Assembly: GCA_022605425.2 (NCBI GenBank)
Contig: CM061246.1
Span: forward strand, 186,001-250,000
Length of the DNA stretch: 64,000 nt
Direction of reading: 5' to 3'
Source: Hamiltosporidium tvaerminnensis
Taxonomy: Eukaryota; Microsporidia; Dubosqiidae
Position 1 is the first letter of the stretch; every line of letters begins with the position of its first letter. A model generated the notes under the pieces. The model made no database searches and was not told the origin of the DNA. It worked only from the letters and a program-made list of their open reading frames with translations. Shown here piece by piece: positions 12,031 to 21,710 of this stretch. The position numbers and the translations under genes are program-made.

Positions 12031-12470
12031 AGTTTTTTACATTCCATTACATTATTGATGGGTAAATGATTTCATTTTTTATATATTTCAATTCCTTCAA
12101 TCATTTTTATTTACCCTTCTTTCTTAATTATTGTAAAATTTGTAAATTTAATTTTTCGTTTAAATTTTTGATGTAAAAATTCTGAAAATCATTTATCTTA
12201 AATTTATTTTTTCGACTAACAAACTCATATTTTATGGTTATTTTAGTCTTATACAAATATTTTAATGCGGTTTTAATACAAAACATTTGATAGTTCTATT
12301 TGTTTCAAATACCTTATAAATATTTTATTTTTAAGTTTTCTAAGAATTAGTTTTATTGCTTATTTCTTTTTTCAAAACATTTGAAGATTCTGTCAGATAT
12401 TTTTCAAATAAAATATTTTAAATCAATTTTTCTAACGTTTGTTTCATATTTAAATTTATATTTTTAAAAG
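12031..12470. other. AT-rich upstream region of the USP-like gene
   Basis: No ORF or repeat recognised. The stretch ends in the GACCC start signal of the next gene. Confidence 0.4.
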
Positions 12471-12476
12471 TTGTGA

Positions 12477-12479
12477 CCC
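12477..12479 (+). promoter_or_regulatory. CCC start-proximal motif
   Basis: GTGACCCATAAATG: CCC ends 4 nt before the ATG at 12484 and selects this ATG over the in-frame ATG two codons later. Confidence 0.6.
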
Positions 12480-12483
12480 ATAA

Positions 12484-13491
12484 ATGACAATGAATACCGA
12501 TGACAAAGTAATATTTTTATCTGATATAACACTTGAAGAAGAATATGAAATACTACAATCCATTAAAAGAGCCAAACCAGTGGAAATACCACCAGTTGTA
12601 CAAAAAAGGATTTGTGGCAATTCTTTGTTGGACGATAAAGATTATTTATTTCAGTCTATAAATTTTCTTTGGAAAGAACAAATTTATGACCGTAATTCTG
12701 CACTTTCAAGCATCGTATTTTGTCTTTTAGCTTGTGAACCGTTTTCCAATCTTTTAAAAATTCTTTCTACAAAAAATAGATCTACAAAGAAATTTTTTCC
12801 TTTGGCTGAGATTTTATCAGCATTGATTGATTTCTTGGAAGAAGAAAAAGATTCGAAAAGTTTTAACGAAATACGGGAGAAACTGGTAAAAATAATACCT
12901 GATGGTGACAAAAAAGATAGTTCTATGATTTATAAATCAATATTGGATATTCTTCATAAGGAATTTCTTTCTAGTTATTATTTTGAAGAAGTTGATTGGG
13001 AAATACAAGAAGAAGAAAAATTATCAAAAATTCATATTTATGAGGAATATTCTCCTATTGTTGAGATATTCCAAGGTAAATTTAAATGCCTTGAAAAAGA
13101 ATTAAAAATTAAATATTTTGAATCTTTGAATATTAAACAAAGCAGCAAAGATGAAAAAATTGAAAAAATACTTGAAATGTACGAAGTTTCTACTGATAAA
13201 GGATTAAAATACGAGAATGACATTATTAAAGGTGTTGAATCTACACCAATAGTTTTGGTTGCCAATTTAAATTCAGCGAAAAACGATTTCATTTCAAAAA
13301 ACATAAAATTCGCCGGTGAAAAATATAAACTCGTTTCTGTTTTGTCTAAAAGTGAAGATTCTTATATTTCCTATGTTTTGTCTGGTACGGAATGGATATG
13401 TTGTTTAGGAAAACCATCAATATTTGATTCGGTTTCAAAATTTAAAGGATTTCCATTGATGGCTTTTTATGTTAAAAATCATCAAAATTAA
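12484..13491 (+). CDS. Catalytically dead USP-fold protein, Sad1/USP39-like
   Basis: A 335-residue divergent ubiquitin-specific-protease fold. Landmarks in order: a Cys-box equivalent at 50-63 (KDYLFQSINFLW), the QQDxxEFL-helix equivalent at 144-161 (KDSSMIYKSILDILHKEF), the FQGK segment at 192-202 (IVEIFQGKFKC), and the C-terminal sheet at 281-331 (YKLVSVLSKS, then PLMAFYV). The nucleophilic Cys position is Asp (D53) and the catalytic His position is occupied in SYISY, so the protein should be inactive. Loss of both residues, with Asp at the Cys site, is also seen in USP39/Sad1, a U4/U6.U5 tri-snRNP factor; that is my preferred identity. The N-terminal UBP zinc finger of Sad1 is missing, so another pseudo-USP is possible. 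A splicing role would fit the intron found at 51.6 kb. Confidence 0.6.
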   Translation: MTMNTDDKVIFLSDITLEEEYEILQSIKRAKPVEIPPVVQKRICGNSLLDDKDYLFQSINFLWKEQIYDRNSALSSIVFCLLACEPFSNLLKILSTKNRSTKKFFPLAEILSALIDFLEEEKDSKSFNEIREKLVKIIPDGDKKDSSMIYKSILDILHKEFLSSYYFEEVDWEIQEEEKLSKIHIYEEYSPIVEIFQGKFKCLEKELKIKYFESLNIKQSSKDEKIEKILEMYEVSTDKGLKYENDIIKGVESTPIVLVANLNSAKNDFISKNIKFAGEKYKLVSVLSKSEDSYISYVLSGTEWICCLGKPSIFDSVSKFKGFPLMAFYVKNHQN

Positions 13492-13624
13492 ATCATTAAT
13501 TTATTTATCTGTTTAGATTCTAAAATATTTTTTTTTCAAATATATTCAAATTTTTATACTTTTGGATTGTAAAATCTTTATTAGATGTTTATAAATATTT
13601 TATTGAATTCAAATTTTTATGCAT

Positions 13625-13790
13625 AAATTTATATTTTTAATTGAAAATTTTTAAGACATTTAAAATGTTCATAAGTTCTTGATTTAAATTTATATTTTTA
13701 ATTGAATATTTTTAAGTACATTTAAAATGTTCATAAGTTCTTGATTAAAATTTCCATTTTTAATTGAAAATTTTAAGACATTTAAAATAA
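13625..13790. repeat. Three tandem copies of a ~61-bp AT-rich unit
   Basis: Units begin near 13625, 13686 and 13746, each containing TTTTTAATTGAAAATTTTTAAG, then CATTTAAAATGTTCATAAG and TTCTTGAT. The third unit is the most diverged. They lie in the spacer between the USP-like gene and ADA2. Confidence 0.75.
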
Positions 13791-14176
13791 TCAAAATTTT
13801 TTATGCATAAATTTTTTTTATATAAAAAAGTAATTTTTTAAAAAATTTCGGGTCTTTTTCGAACCAATAATTTTTTAAAAATCTTTCGTGAAAAAGAGAG
13901 GTATGAAAAAAAATAATAAATAAAAATGTAAAATTTTAGAATTAAAATACTTAATTTCGCTTTAAGAAAATGTATCGACAAAAAATATCATTAAAATCTA
14001 CGTTATTTCACGAAATAAAAACTTTTTATTTTTTTTACAAATTACTTCTAAAAAAATGATTTTCATTGCGCAATTTGAAATAAAAGCTAGCGATTGTGAC
14101 AAAAAGAAGGATAATTAGTAAAAATAATCATAAAGAATTTTATATTTTCTTTAATAATGTATTATTCGTAGAAACA

Positions 14177-14181
14177 CCCCC
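14177..14181 (+). promoter_or_regulatory. CCCCC start-proximal motif of ADA2
   Basis: ACACCCCCTCATG: the C run ends 2 nt before the ATG at 14184, marking the ZZ-finger frame as the true gene start. Confidence 0.65.
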
Positions 14182-14183
14182 TC

Positions 14184-15241
14184 ATGACGTTTGTTAGATT
14201 CCGTAGAAACGAACCTATTTCGATTCTCTGTGATTTTTGTTACAATGAAATAAGCTTTTCAACGAGAATAAAATGTTCGGAATGTAATTTAGATTTTTGT
14301 GTTCTTTGTTTCTACAATAAAAAAAATTGGATGGTCATGACTTGTCACATAAATATAGAGCTATTGAACCGTTGGTGTTTCCAGTATATGAACCCAATTG
14401 GACAGCACTAGACGAACTTTTATTTTTTGATGCTTTTTATATTTACGGTATTGGAAATTGGGAAGATATTTCAAATTATTTTGGATCAAAATCAGTTGAA
14501 GAAATCGAAAAGCATTTTTGTTTAATTTTTGGTATTTCAGACAATAAATTCTACGAATCAGATAAAAATATCAGTGGTTTTTCCAATCCAAACATTCACG
14601 AAGTTGTTAATTATTTACCTCTTAGAAAAGATTTCGATGTAGAATACGATAACGATGCAGAAAATATTATTAAAGATCTTGTATTTAAAGAAGAAGATAA
14701 CGAAATAGAAAAACAATTAAAAGAAGCCATGATTGATAGTTATTTCTATACGTTGAAACTAAGAAATATTAGAAAACATATTATTTTAGATAGAAATCTT
14801 TATGAAATCAAAAAATTACAATCCAAAGAATCTAATTATTCAGAAAATGAAAAAAAGATTCTTTCTAAACTCAAACCACTGACACCATATTTGTCAAAAA
14901 CAGATTTTAATTCATTTTTAAAAGGAATTTTTATTGAGGAACATCTTGAATCTTTATTAAACAAGAACCAAGATTTCAAGCAAAAATATTCAAATGAAAG
15001 ATTTTTAAAGTATGAAAAGGAACGTTCAAAATTGCTTACTGATTTGGAATTGGAAATATGTAAAAAATTAGAAATTTCATATAAATCGTATATTCATATC
15101 AAAAGTACAGCAATAAATGAATTTTTAAAAAATAATTATTTAAATGTAAAAAGACTCAAATATCTTCTAAAATCGTACGATAAAAGAATTGAAGTTCTCT
15201 ATGGTTTTTTCTCAAAACAAGGTTGGATACCTGAAAATTAA
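14184..15241 (+). CDS. ADA2: Transcriptional adaptor Ada2 with one internal frameshift
   Basis: Ada2 links the Gcn5 acetyltransferase to SAGA-type complexes. Two overlapping frames together give the complete family architecture. The first (14184 to about 14326) encodes the ZZ zinc finger with C16, C19, C31, C34, C39 and C42. The second, in another frame, runs from about 14321 to 15241: HKYRAIEPLVFP, a SANT domain (PNWTALDELLFF, then IGNWEDISNYFG), the Ada2-specific block RKDFDVEYDNDAE, the LDRNL and KKLQ helices, and a C-terminal SWIRM-like domain ending GWIPEN. The break coincides with an eight-A run at 14319-14326; a single base difference in that run separates the frames. It may be a homopolymer base-calling error, a recent mutation or slippage expression. 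No ATG suits an independent second gene. Total length would be about 352 residues. Confidence 0.88.
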
Positions 15242-16585
15242 TTTTTTTAAATAATTTTTACATTTACTGAATCCAAATAATTTTTTTTTATAGTTTTTTA
15301 AGTTCTTTTAATTATTTTTTTACGTTCCATTTTTTTTATCTTCTTTTTTTGCAAATTTTAAGACTTATGTCTTTTATTATACCTTAAGTTATATTCTGAT
15401 TAATACAATCTAATTTGTCTAGTAATATCATAAATTTGTATAAAATCACATTATTTTGAATATCTTATTAATTTCTTGTTGTTTTTTAAAAAAGTGCTGA
15501 AGCACTCGAGATGAACTAGTTCTTAAATTTTTTTTGAAAGAGTTGATGTAAAAGAAATATTAAAAATGTTTTGAAAAGAAATATATAAATAAAAGAAAAA
15601 ATAAAAATTTGTAAATGACATTTATCTAACTCAAGCTATATATTTTGGAAATATTTGATAGATTAAAAATTTTGGAACATTTTCGATGAGTCCTAATATT
15701 TATTAAATGCTGATATTAAGATTATATATAGTTTAAAAATAAACAAATATTACAATACATTAAAAAACACAGGTATTTTGAATGAAATTATGTCTTTTTA
15801 GGTTGAATATTTTGTATCGAAACAAGATCGAAAATATTTTTACTGTTAAAATTACTTTATATCTTTTTTGTGTAAAAGTTATTCTATCGTGAAATAGTTT
15901 TCTGAAATTAGACTGCCATTGAGAAAAGAACGATTTTATATAATATGTATATATAAAACAAAATAATTTATTTACTTCTTAAGAAATATTAAAATCATTA
16001 GATATTCATGTGCTTACTGGATATAAGCTTTTAGAAAATCCTCTATTTGACGTAAATAATTGAGAGAAACATTTATACAGTTTACCTGGCCAGTTCTAAC
16101 CCTTGGGCTTATTGCTTGTATAATATATCAGGAATCGTATATTTAATATTATATATAAGTGGTTCAATGAGAATGATACAAATTAATAACCGTAAAATAG
16201 TGTAGAAAGCATACTTTAATGTATTAAAGTGTGTTATTTTAAACAGAAAACGTGAAATCTGGTCTATATCCCATTAAAATTCAACAATCACCTCAATGAG
16301 TAATTTTTGCAGTAAATAAAGGTTTATGAACACTTAAAACCATAAAGACAAACTTATTAAAATCATGAAAATCATGTAAATTTTTCAAAGAAAAGTATAT
16401 CAGAAACAAACACGCATCTCAATTTAAATGGGCCGAGAGTAATATAAAACACAAGCTAGATCCAAGAATAACAATTTAATTGCGACGGAAGCAAGCCCTG
16501 TTATTAATACTAGATTTTTAGACTAATGAATTCTGAACTGTACATAAAACTTAAATTTAAGAGTTTGATCTTCTAAGAATTATCT
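15242..16585. other. AT-rich spacer
   Basis: No credible ORF. The stretch 16430-16500 is a little richer in G+C and could be old element debris, but I cannot assign it to either repeat family. Confidence 0.4.
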
Positions 16586-16589
16586 CTGT

Positions 16590-16800
16590 TTACTTTTACT
16601 TACTTATACCATTCATCTTTTACCTCTCGGTGTCGAGGATGAATCACTGTAAATTTTAATTGCTTTATTTAATCTGTTGTAACTTGGGATTTTAGGGGAT
16701 GGGTCTATAGATTATGTATGATTTATACAACAGAAAAATATCAAAATGCTGTTTCCACCTATTTCACACACTCATTGGCAAAAAGATGATTTTTAATATC
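16590..16800 (-). repeat. Family II dispersed repeat, 5' fragment
   Basis: Matches 38455-38670 over its whole length: ACCTCTCGGTGTCGAGGAT against ACCTCACGGTGTTGAGGAT, a shared GGGATT...GGTCTATAGAT block, and TTTCACACACTCATT near the right end. It corresponds to the beginning of the fuller copies at 50.2, 57.2 and 62.2 kb. Confidence 0.75.
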
Positions 16801-17367
16801 ATTACACTCCTCAAAAACCATACAAACATACAAAGTTAAAATAAATAAATGTTTGTGGATTCTTTCCGGGGTTTTTTTGGGTATTTGAATGATCCAAAAA
16901 ATATATTTCAAAATTTTACATATTTAAAATATACTCTACGAATGCAATATATTTCTTATATCTTTTTAGTTATTTTCAAAGTAATATTTAGAAGTATTAA
17001 ATGATTTATACACAAAAAAGCCTAAAACCGGATTAAAAATAGCAATTTAAAAATTAAAAATTTTATTGCTCAGTATAAATAAAAATTTAGTCTTGATTTT
17101 TTACAATTAAATTTTTAAGAAAACTGAGAACTTAAATTATTATCAACTAAGGTTTACATTATTTAGAATGAGTATCTATTTTAAAGAACCAAAATTTATA
17201 TTGCACAAAATTTTTTCTTCATTTGATTGAAATGAAAAGATTTAGATATAAGATTCTTAAAATAAATAAAAGTATCGGTTTTTACAAATAAAGACAAAAC
17301 TATACCCATGAATTTATTATTGAAGTAAATAACCTGAAATAATAAATTTAATCTTAAAAAAATCCTT
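16801..17367. other. AT-rich spacer
   Basis: No gene or repeat recognised. Confidence 0.4.
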
Positions 17368-17622
17368 TTATTTTTTGCTTGTATTATTGCCTTTTTTTTC
17401 TCCCGCTTTTTTGAGATCAATATGATCTTTTAGTATTTCTGTTATAACGCCCACCTTTGCTTCCAATTCTGCCACTTTTGCTTCTATACTGACCGGCTTT
17501 TTCTGATCATTAATTTTATTCAAGTTTTTCAACAGAAACTTTGCTTCCCACTTATAAAAGATAATAGCAAATATCACAGAACACAAAGCAATTGCTACTA
17601 CCGGTTTATCTATTCTAGTCAT
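17368..17622 (-). CDS. Small single-pass membrane protein with coiled coil
   Basis: I choose the ATG at 17622 (84 residues) rather than the longer TTG-headed frame to 17664. Residues 6-23 (KPVVAIALCSVIFAIIFY) form one membrane segment; residues 46-72 (EAKVAELEAKVGVITEIL) have heptad spacing typical of a short coiled coil; the tail is Lys-rich (KKAGEKKGNNTSKK). Base usage is more balanced than the spacer, which supports coding. There is no CCC/GGG run at the start. The topology suggests a tail or signal-anchored organelle or secretory protein; I do not recognise a family. Confidence 0.5.
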   Translation of the reverse strand: MTRIDKPVVAIALCSVIFAIIFYKWEAKFLLKNLNKINDQKKPVSIEAKVAELEAKVGVITEILKDHIDLKKAGEKKGNNTSKK

Positions 17623-17664
17623 ACAAATACAGAAACAACAATATATAGATAGTATTTTAACCAA

Positions 17665-18139
17665 TAAAATCTGTTTATTTCTTATCTAAGATAACGTTTT
17701 ATATATCTTTTAATTAAATATATTTATAATAATTGGCCCAATCAAATAGTAAATCGTATTTTGTTGTTTTCCAATATAGTTTTTCCTATTTTTTTTTCTA
17801 ATTCTAATATTAATTGAGAAAATAAAACAGATTTTTTAAATCGGTTTTTAATCTGTAGTTTATTGCAGAAATGTCGATTGATTAGAATATTTTCTATGTG
17901 TATAACTTAAGAATCATTTTAAAATGATTTTCAAGAAAAAAAAACCAATTTTTAAATTTAAAAAAATTATTTAAGAAAATATCATAGTAATATTCTATAC
18001 AAATATAAAAATAATATTCAATTATTTTCTAATATTAATAAAAAAAGTAAAAGATTGTCGTTTTTAATAAATATTTTATTTTTACTCTAATAATTTCAAT
18101 ATATATCTTTTCTTCCTTTTAAATCTTTTTAAAATATTT
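17665..18139. other. AT-rich spacer
   Basis: Nothing recognised. It ends at the 9-bp direct repeat (18140-18148) that flanks the retroelement insertion. Confidence 0.4.
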
Positions 18140-18148
18140 CTTCAAAAC

Positions 18149-19138
18149 ACTTTTTTATTTAATAAAATTCTGGGTTAAAATATTTTTAACATTTTTATAT
18201 GTTTTCTTCTACCTCTTTAACCACTATTGTCTCTTCTTCCAAATCCGGCTCTTCATTTATGTTATTGGTCGGTTCCTCTAAAGTGGTTCCTCCTTGTAAA
18301 ATAAAGGGGGCTTTATATTTTGGTTTAAAATTTTTGGCACCATCTTCCTCTGTTTTCGCTTCTTTTAAAGGGGGTATTGGTTCCTCATGCATCTCTGATC
18401 TCATAATAACACCCATTGACGCTCTCTCCCAGCTCTCTTCGGCATTTAGTCCTGACTCAAGTCCTCTTCGTCGATCAAAGGAAATAGTTTCGACTGTCTT
18501 TTTAAGTACTATAGACTGAATGTATGCTTCTACATTCATGGGTATTTCTAGTCTTTTAAGATGAGATTTATGGTATTTTGTCACAATACCGTCCCAGGTC
18601 ATCACATAAGGGATTATCTCAACACTACACTTATAAATAAGGCCCAACTCATTGGCTAGCAGGTCATACTTCCTAAGTTTTTCAGTTTCAACTATTTGAA
18701 GTGAATCTTGGGAAGTGATTCCTACTTCAATGAGTGTTATCTTATTCTTCTTCTTATCTAAAATAAATATGTCCGGTCTGTTATTCCGAATTTTAACATC
18801 AGTTTTAATTCTGGTGTCCACTCTTATCTCTGCATACTCATTATCAAGAATTTCTTGAACTGAGTGGCTCCTTATTCGTTTTGAAGACTTAAACTTATAT
18901 CTATTTAGAAGGAGAAGGTGTAGGCATCTAACCACTTCATTATGCCGTCTAGTGTAATCATGGCCTAGCATTTTTTCACATCTAGTTGCTAGATGATCCA
19001 CAGTCTTACCAGACTTCCCGCAATGTTGACACACACCATCTGCTCCCCAGAATACATTTCTATCCTGGATATAGCAGAACACAGCTTCATTTCGTGGCCT
19101 AATATTTCCTCTCTTTAGCCATCTTGAAGAGTCACTAA
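18149..19138 (-). mobile_element. Family I LINE copy A: 5'-truncated, endonuclease domain only
   Basis: Insertion of the 3' third of the non-LTR element. The plus-strand left end is the element 3' end (AATAAAATTCTGGGTTAAAA); homology to the 46-kb copy stops abruptly at about 19138. CTTCAAAAC occurs at 18140-18148 and 19139-19147, a probable 9-bp target-site duplication. Truncation at the 5' end with a short duplication is the usual outcome of target-primed reverse transcription. Its frame is intact, making this one of the youngest-looking copies. Confidence 0.88.
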
Positions 19139-19181
19139 CTTCAAAACTTAAAAATCTATATATTTTAAAGTATTTATTCAA
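18195..19181 (-). CDS. LINE C-terminal fragment: CCHC knuckle plus restriction-like endonuclease
   Basis: A 328-residue open frame, element-derived except for the first dozen residues, which come from flanking DNA. Near residue 50 is the knuckle CQHCGKSGKTVDHLATRC, C-x2-C-x8-H-x4-C, the form that precedes the endonuclease in R2/R4/NeSL-type elements. The endonuclease core follows: a basic region, RPDIFILDKKKNKITLIEVG (PD...E catalytic pattern), then KLRKYD. The C-terminal tail is acidic (DLEEET, VKEVEENI). In the family this domain nicks the target site for reverse transcription. With no polymerase attached this fragment cannot be autonomous. No CCC start signal precedes it, so expression is doubtful. 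Confidence 0.85.
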   Translation of the reverse strand: MNKYFKIYRFLSFEVSDSSRWLKRGNIRPRNEAVFCYIQDRNVFWGADGVCQHCGKSGKTVDHLATRCEKMLGHDYTRRHNEVVRCLHLLLLNRYKFKSSKRIRSHSVQEILDNEYAEIRVDTRIKTDVKIRNNRPDIFILDKKKNKITLIEVGITSQDSLQIVETEKLRKYDLLANELGLIYKCSVEIIPYVMTWDGIVTKYHKSHLKRLEIPMNVEAYIQSIVLKKTVETISFDRRRGLESGLNAEESWERASMGVIMRSEMHEEPIPPLKEAKTEEDGAKNFKPKYKAPFILQGGTTLEEPTNNINEEPDLEEETIVVKEVEENI

Positions 19182-20004
19182 GCCTTACAACTCAAAGATA
19201 AAAATTTTTATCTTATTCTTATATTTCTTAAAGTAAATATATATTTAAATAAACTTTATTATTTGATTTTCACTACAAGTGTAATATTTCTCTTAAATAT
19301 TTTTCATAACTCAACTTATAAACCTTTTCTTTAATTTCCAACCAATTCATACAAAATTATAAATAACTTTATAAATCATTAAACTATCTATTAAAAGAAA
19401 AATTAATCTTTAATCATATTTATATTTTCCAAATGAACAATTTATTATACAATTGGCTGTATTATAAGAATAAATGATTATTAGTAAAAAATACTATAAA
19501 AGACTAATTAAAGATCTAATATAAATATTTCTTAAAATAGAAATTCTTAAATATTATTATTCTGTCTTCAAGTTGTATATAAAGAATATAAAAATGTAAA
19601 AAATTATGTGTTTTCTTTGAATTAACAGAAATTAATCATTCAATTTTAATATTAAATCTCAAATTTTAATATTGAAACAACATAAAAATTTATTACAACT
19701 ATGAATATTAAATATTGAAAATATGATTATTCAACTCAAAAACTAATAATCAAAGAATAAAAACCATAAAATATAAACTTTGCAATATTAAATATGAAAT
19801 TTAAAAGTAAGATATGAAATTGAAATAAATTTACTCTAAATATTAAACCTATGGAATTCAGAAGTAAAATTATTCTAAATATTTAAACTATTAATCCTTC
19901 AGCAAATTTACTCTAAATATTAAAATTATGGAATTTAAAATATTAATCTTTCAACAAATTTACTATTTTTATATAAAAGTTTATTAAAAATGCACAGAAA
20001 TTTA
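19148..20004. other. AT-rich spacer 3' of the DHHC gene
   Basis: No ORF. Contains degenerate tandem sequence: CAAATTTACTCTAAATATTA recurs at about 19824, 19902 and, shortened, 19958, with intervening GGAATT and TTAATC blocks. Confidence 0.5.
19824..19972. repeat. Degenerate tandem repeat of ~55-78 bp
   Basis: Two full and one partial unit beginning AAATTTACTCTAAATATTAA, ending 30 bp before the DHHC gene stop. Confidence 0.6.
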
Positions 20005-20931
20005 TCAAAGTTCAAAGAAATTTGTATCTTTACAGTTCTTTTGAAAGGAAATTCCTTCTCCAATCGAAGAAAAAGTAGGAACAAACCAATACCTAGGATC
20101 CTTTCCGAAGACCTGGTACCAGTTTTCTTTAAATCCTAAAAAATATGGATTTAATATTCTTCTATCATGTATTGTAACATCATCATACGTAACCAACGGT
20201 CCTTCTTGAAAAACACCTGGATTAAACGGTTCTTTTGCCAAATATTCTTCCAATGTTTCATATTCAATTGTAGTTTCATTAAAACTAATCAATTTGGTAT
20301 GTAAAACCAAAAAAAACATCGTTATAATCCATCCAATAGAAAATAAAAGTACAATTATAATATAATTTGTTGTAGATGAAGTATAATCATCCATAAATAT
20401 AGGAAATACCAGAGTTAGTATTACATACAACATAAAAATAGAATTAAATACCAAAAAAAGGTAAAAGAATTTGTAATTATGAAATGCTATACAAGAATCT
20501 ACCAAGTAACAATGATGATCCATTTTTAAAAAACATTTTTTACATTTTTTGCAATGATGAGCACGTGGCGGTTTATAAGTTTTACAGATATTACATGTTT
20601 GTATATCTCTAAGTCTCTTTTTCGATATCTCCTGTATAAAAAATGGATTTATATCATCAATTATATTTTCTGACTCCGATCTTCTCATGTGTGGAAATAA
20701 ACTAAGAGTGCTTACCTCATCGTTAGATAATAATCTCATGTAAAATATTCCTGTGTATAGAGCTAGAAAATGATAAATAATAAATGTCATTATTATATAA
20801 GCATTTTCAAATCTTTTATCTTCTAAACAGAATATACCAACCACAACAAAGTATGAATATATTATTATTACGGGATAAATAGCATATGCGATGAAACCAA
20901 TCGCGTCTTGTTTTACTTCTCTCCAACCCAT
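20005..20931 (-). CDS. DHHC-type palmitoyltransferase
   Basis: Four-TM integral membrane S-acyltransferase that transfers palmitate to cysteines of membrane proteins, usually on ER, Golgi or vacuole. Of 308 residues, membrane segments lie at about 12-35, 45-66, 157-180 and 188-212. The cysteine-rich domain between TM2 and TM3 runs from CNICKTYKPPRAHHCKKC to the catalytic DHHC (138-141). The motif after DHHC is YLVDSCIAFHNYKFF instead of the common PWVNNCVG-x-x-NYxxF. A TTxE motif (T220-E223) follows TM4 as in the family. The start ATG lacks a CCC or GGG run, the exception among the confident genes here; GGAATTC lies immediately before it. It is downstream of, and on the same strand as, the Sec10-like gene. 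Confidence 0.93.
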   Translation of the reverse strand: MGWREVKQDAIGFIAYAIYPVIIIYSYFVVVGIFCLEDKRFENAYIIMTFIIYHFLALYTGIFYMRLLSNDEVSTLSLFPHMRRSESENIIDDINPFFIQEISKKRLRDIQTCNICKTYKPPRAHHCKKCKKCFLKMDHHCYLVDSCIAFHNYKFFYLFLVFNSIFMLYVILTLVFPIFMDDYTSSTTNYIIIVLLFSIGWIITMFFLVLHTKLISFNETTIEYETLEEYLAKEPFNPGVFQEGPLVTYDDVTIHDRRILNPYFLGFKENWYQVFGKDPRYWFVPTFSSIGEGISFQKNCKDTNFFEL

Positions 20932-21710
20932 GAATTCCTTTTTGAAGGAAAAAAATATTTAAACATTTTTAAATTAAAAGAGCGAATATTTTATTTTTGT
21001 AGGTTGAAAGTTGTAAATAATATTTTGTGTATAATGGTAATAAAGAAATAGAAAAGGCGGTAAAATTAATTATTATGTAGTAGATGTATGTATTGTTGTG
21101 TATGTAAGATATATTATTTAATTATATTTGTAATTCTTTCTAATATAAGATTTAATCAATTCTAAATATTATTTTAATTATTATTCTAATTGCTACTTAT
21201 GGTTTTAAAAATTCATTAATTTGAGAAAAGTATTTTAATGGTAGATAACACTAGAGATCGGAAAAACAAGAAATTTTAAGAAAATCGATTCATTTTATTT
21301 TAGAAAAAGATTTATAAGAAATAATGACAGAAGCAGGAAAAATAATAGGTTTTAAGAAAATGGATTCATTTTATTTTAGAAAAAGATTTAAAAAGAAATA
21401 ATGACAGATATGCGAAAAATAATAGGTTTTAACGGAATTTGATTTATTTTTAAAAGAGAAGAGCTTTGATAAGAAATTATAGCAAAAATTATGAAAATAA
21501 TAATTCATAGGAATTCCGTCTCTTATTTAAGAGTGAAGATTTTTAGAAAAAGTTATGAAATATTTTTGTAAAAATTTCATATTTTATTTCTTCTTTTTGA
21601 TGAGAGTTATAAACAAAAACAGGTTTTTAAATATTTAATATTAAATAAATTAAGAAAAAAAACAAAAATTATTAAGTAGAGATATTAGGATATTTTATTT
21701 GATAAAAATA
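20932..21710. other. Spacer between Sec10-like and DHHC genes
   Basis: AT-rich with no gene. It includes the tandem repeat annotated at 21260-21440. Confidence 0.5.
21260..21440. repeat. Tandem repeat of ~77 bp, 2.3 copies
   Basis: Units begin at about 21260, 21337 and 21413 with GAAAAATAATAGGTTTTAA (first unit diverged), each containing GATTCATTTTATTTTAGAAA and AAGAAATAATGACAGA. Confidence 0.8.

Noticed and set aside
14327-15241. Second gene starting at TTG 14327
   Set aside because: Its content is the direct continuation of Ada2; there is no ATG or CCC signal, so it is the downstream part of a frameshifted ADA2.
18199-18519. Plus-strand 106-codon frame, repeated at 30579-30899 and 45805-46065
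   Set aside because: It recurs because the LINE recurs; it is antisense to the element endonuclease and Ser-rich by chance of the codon complement.
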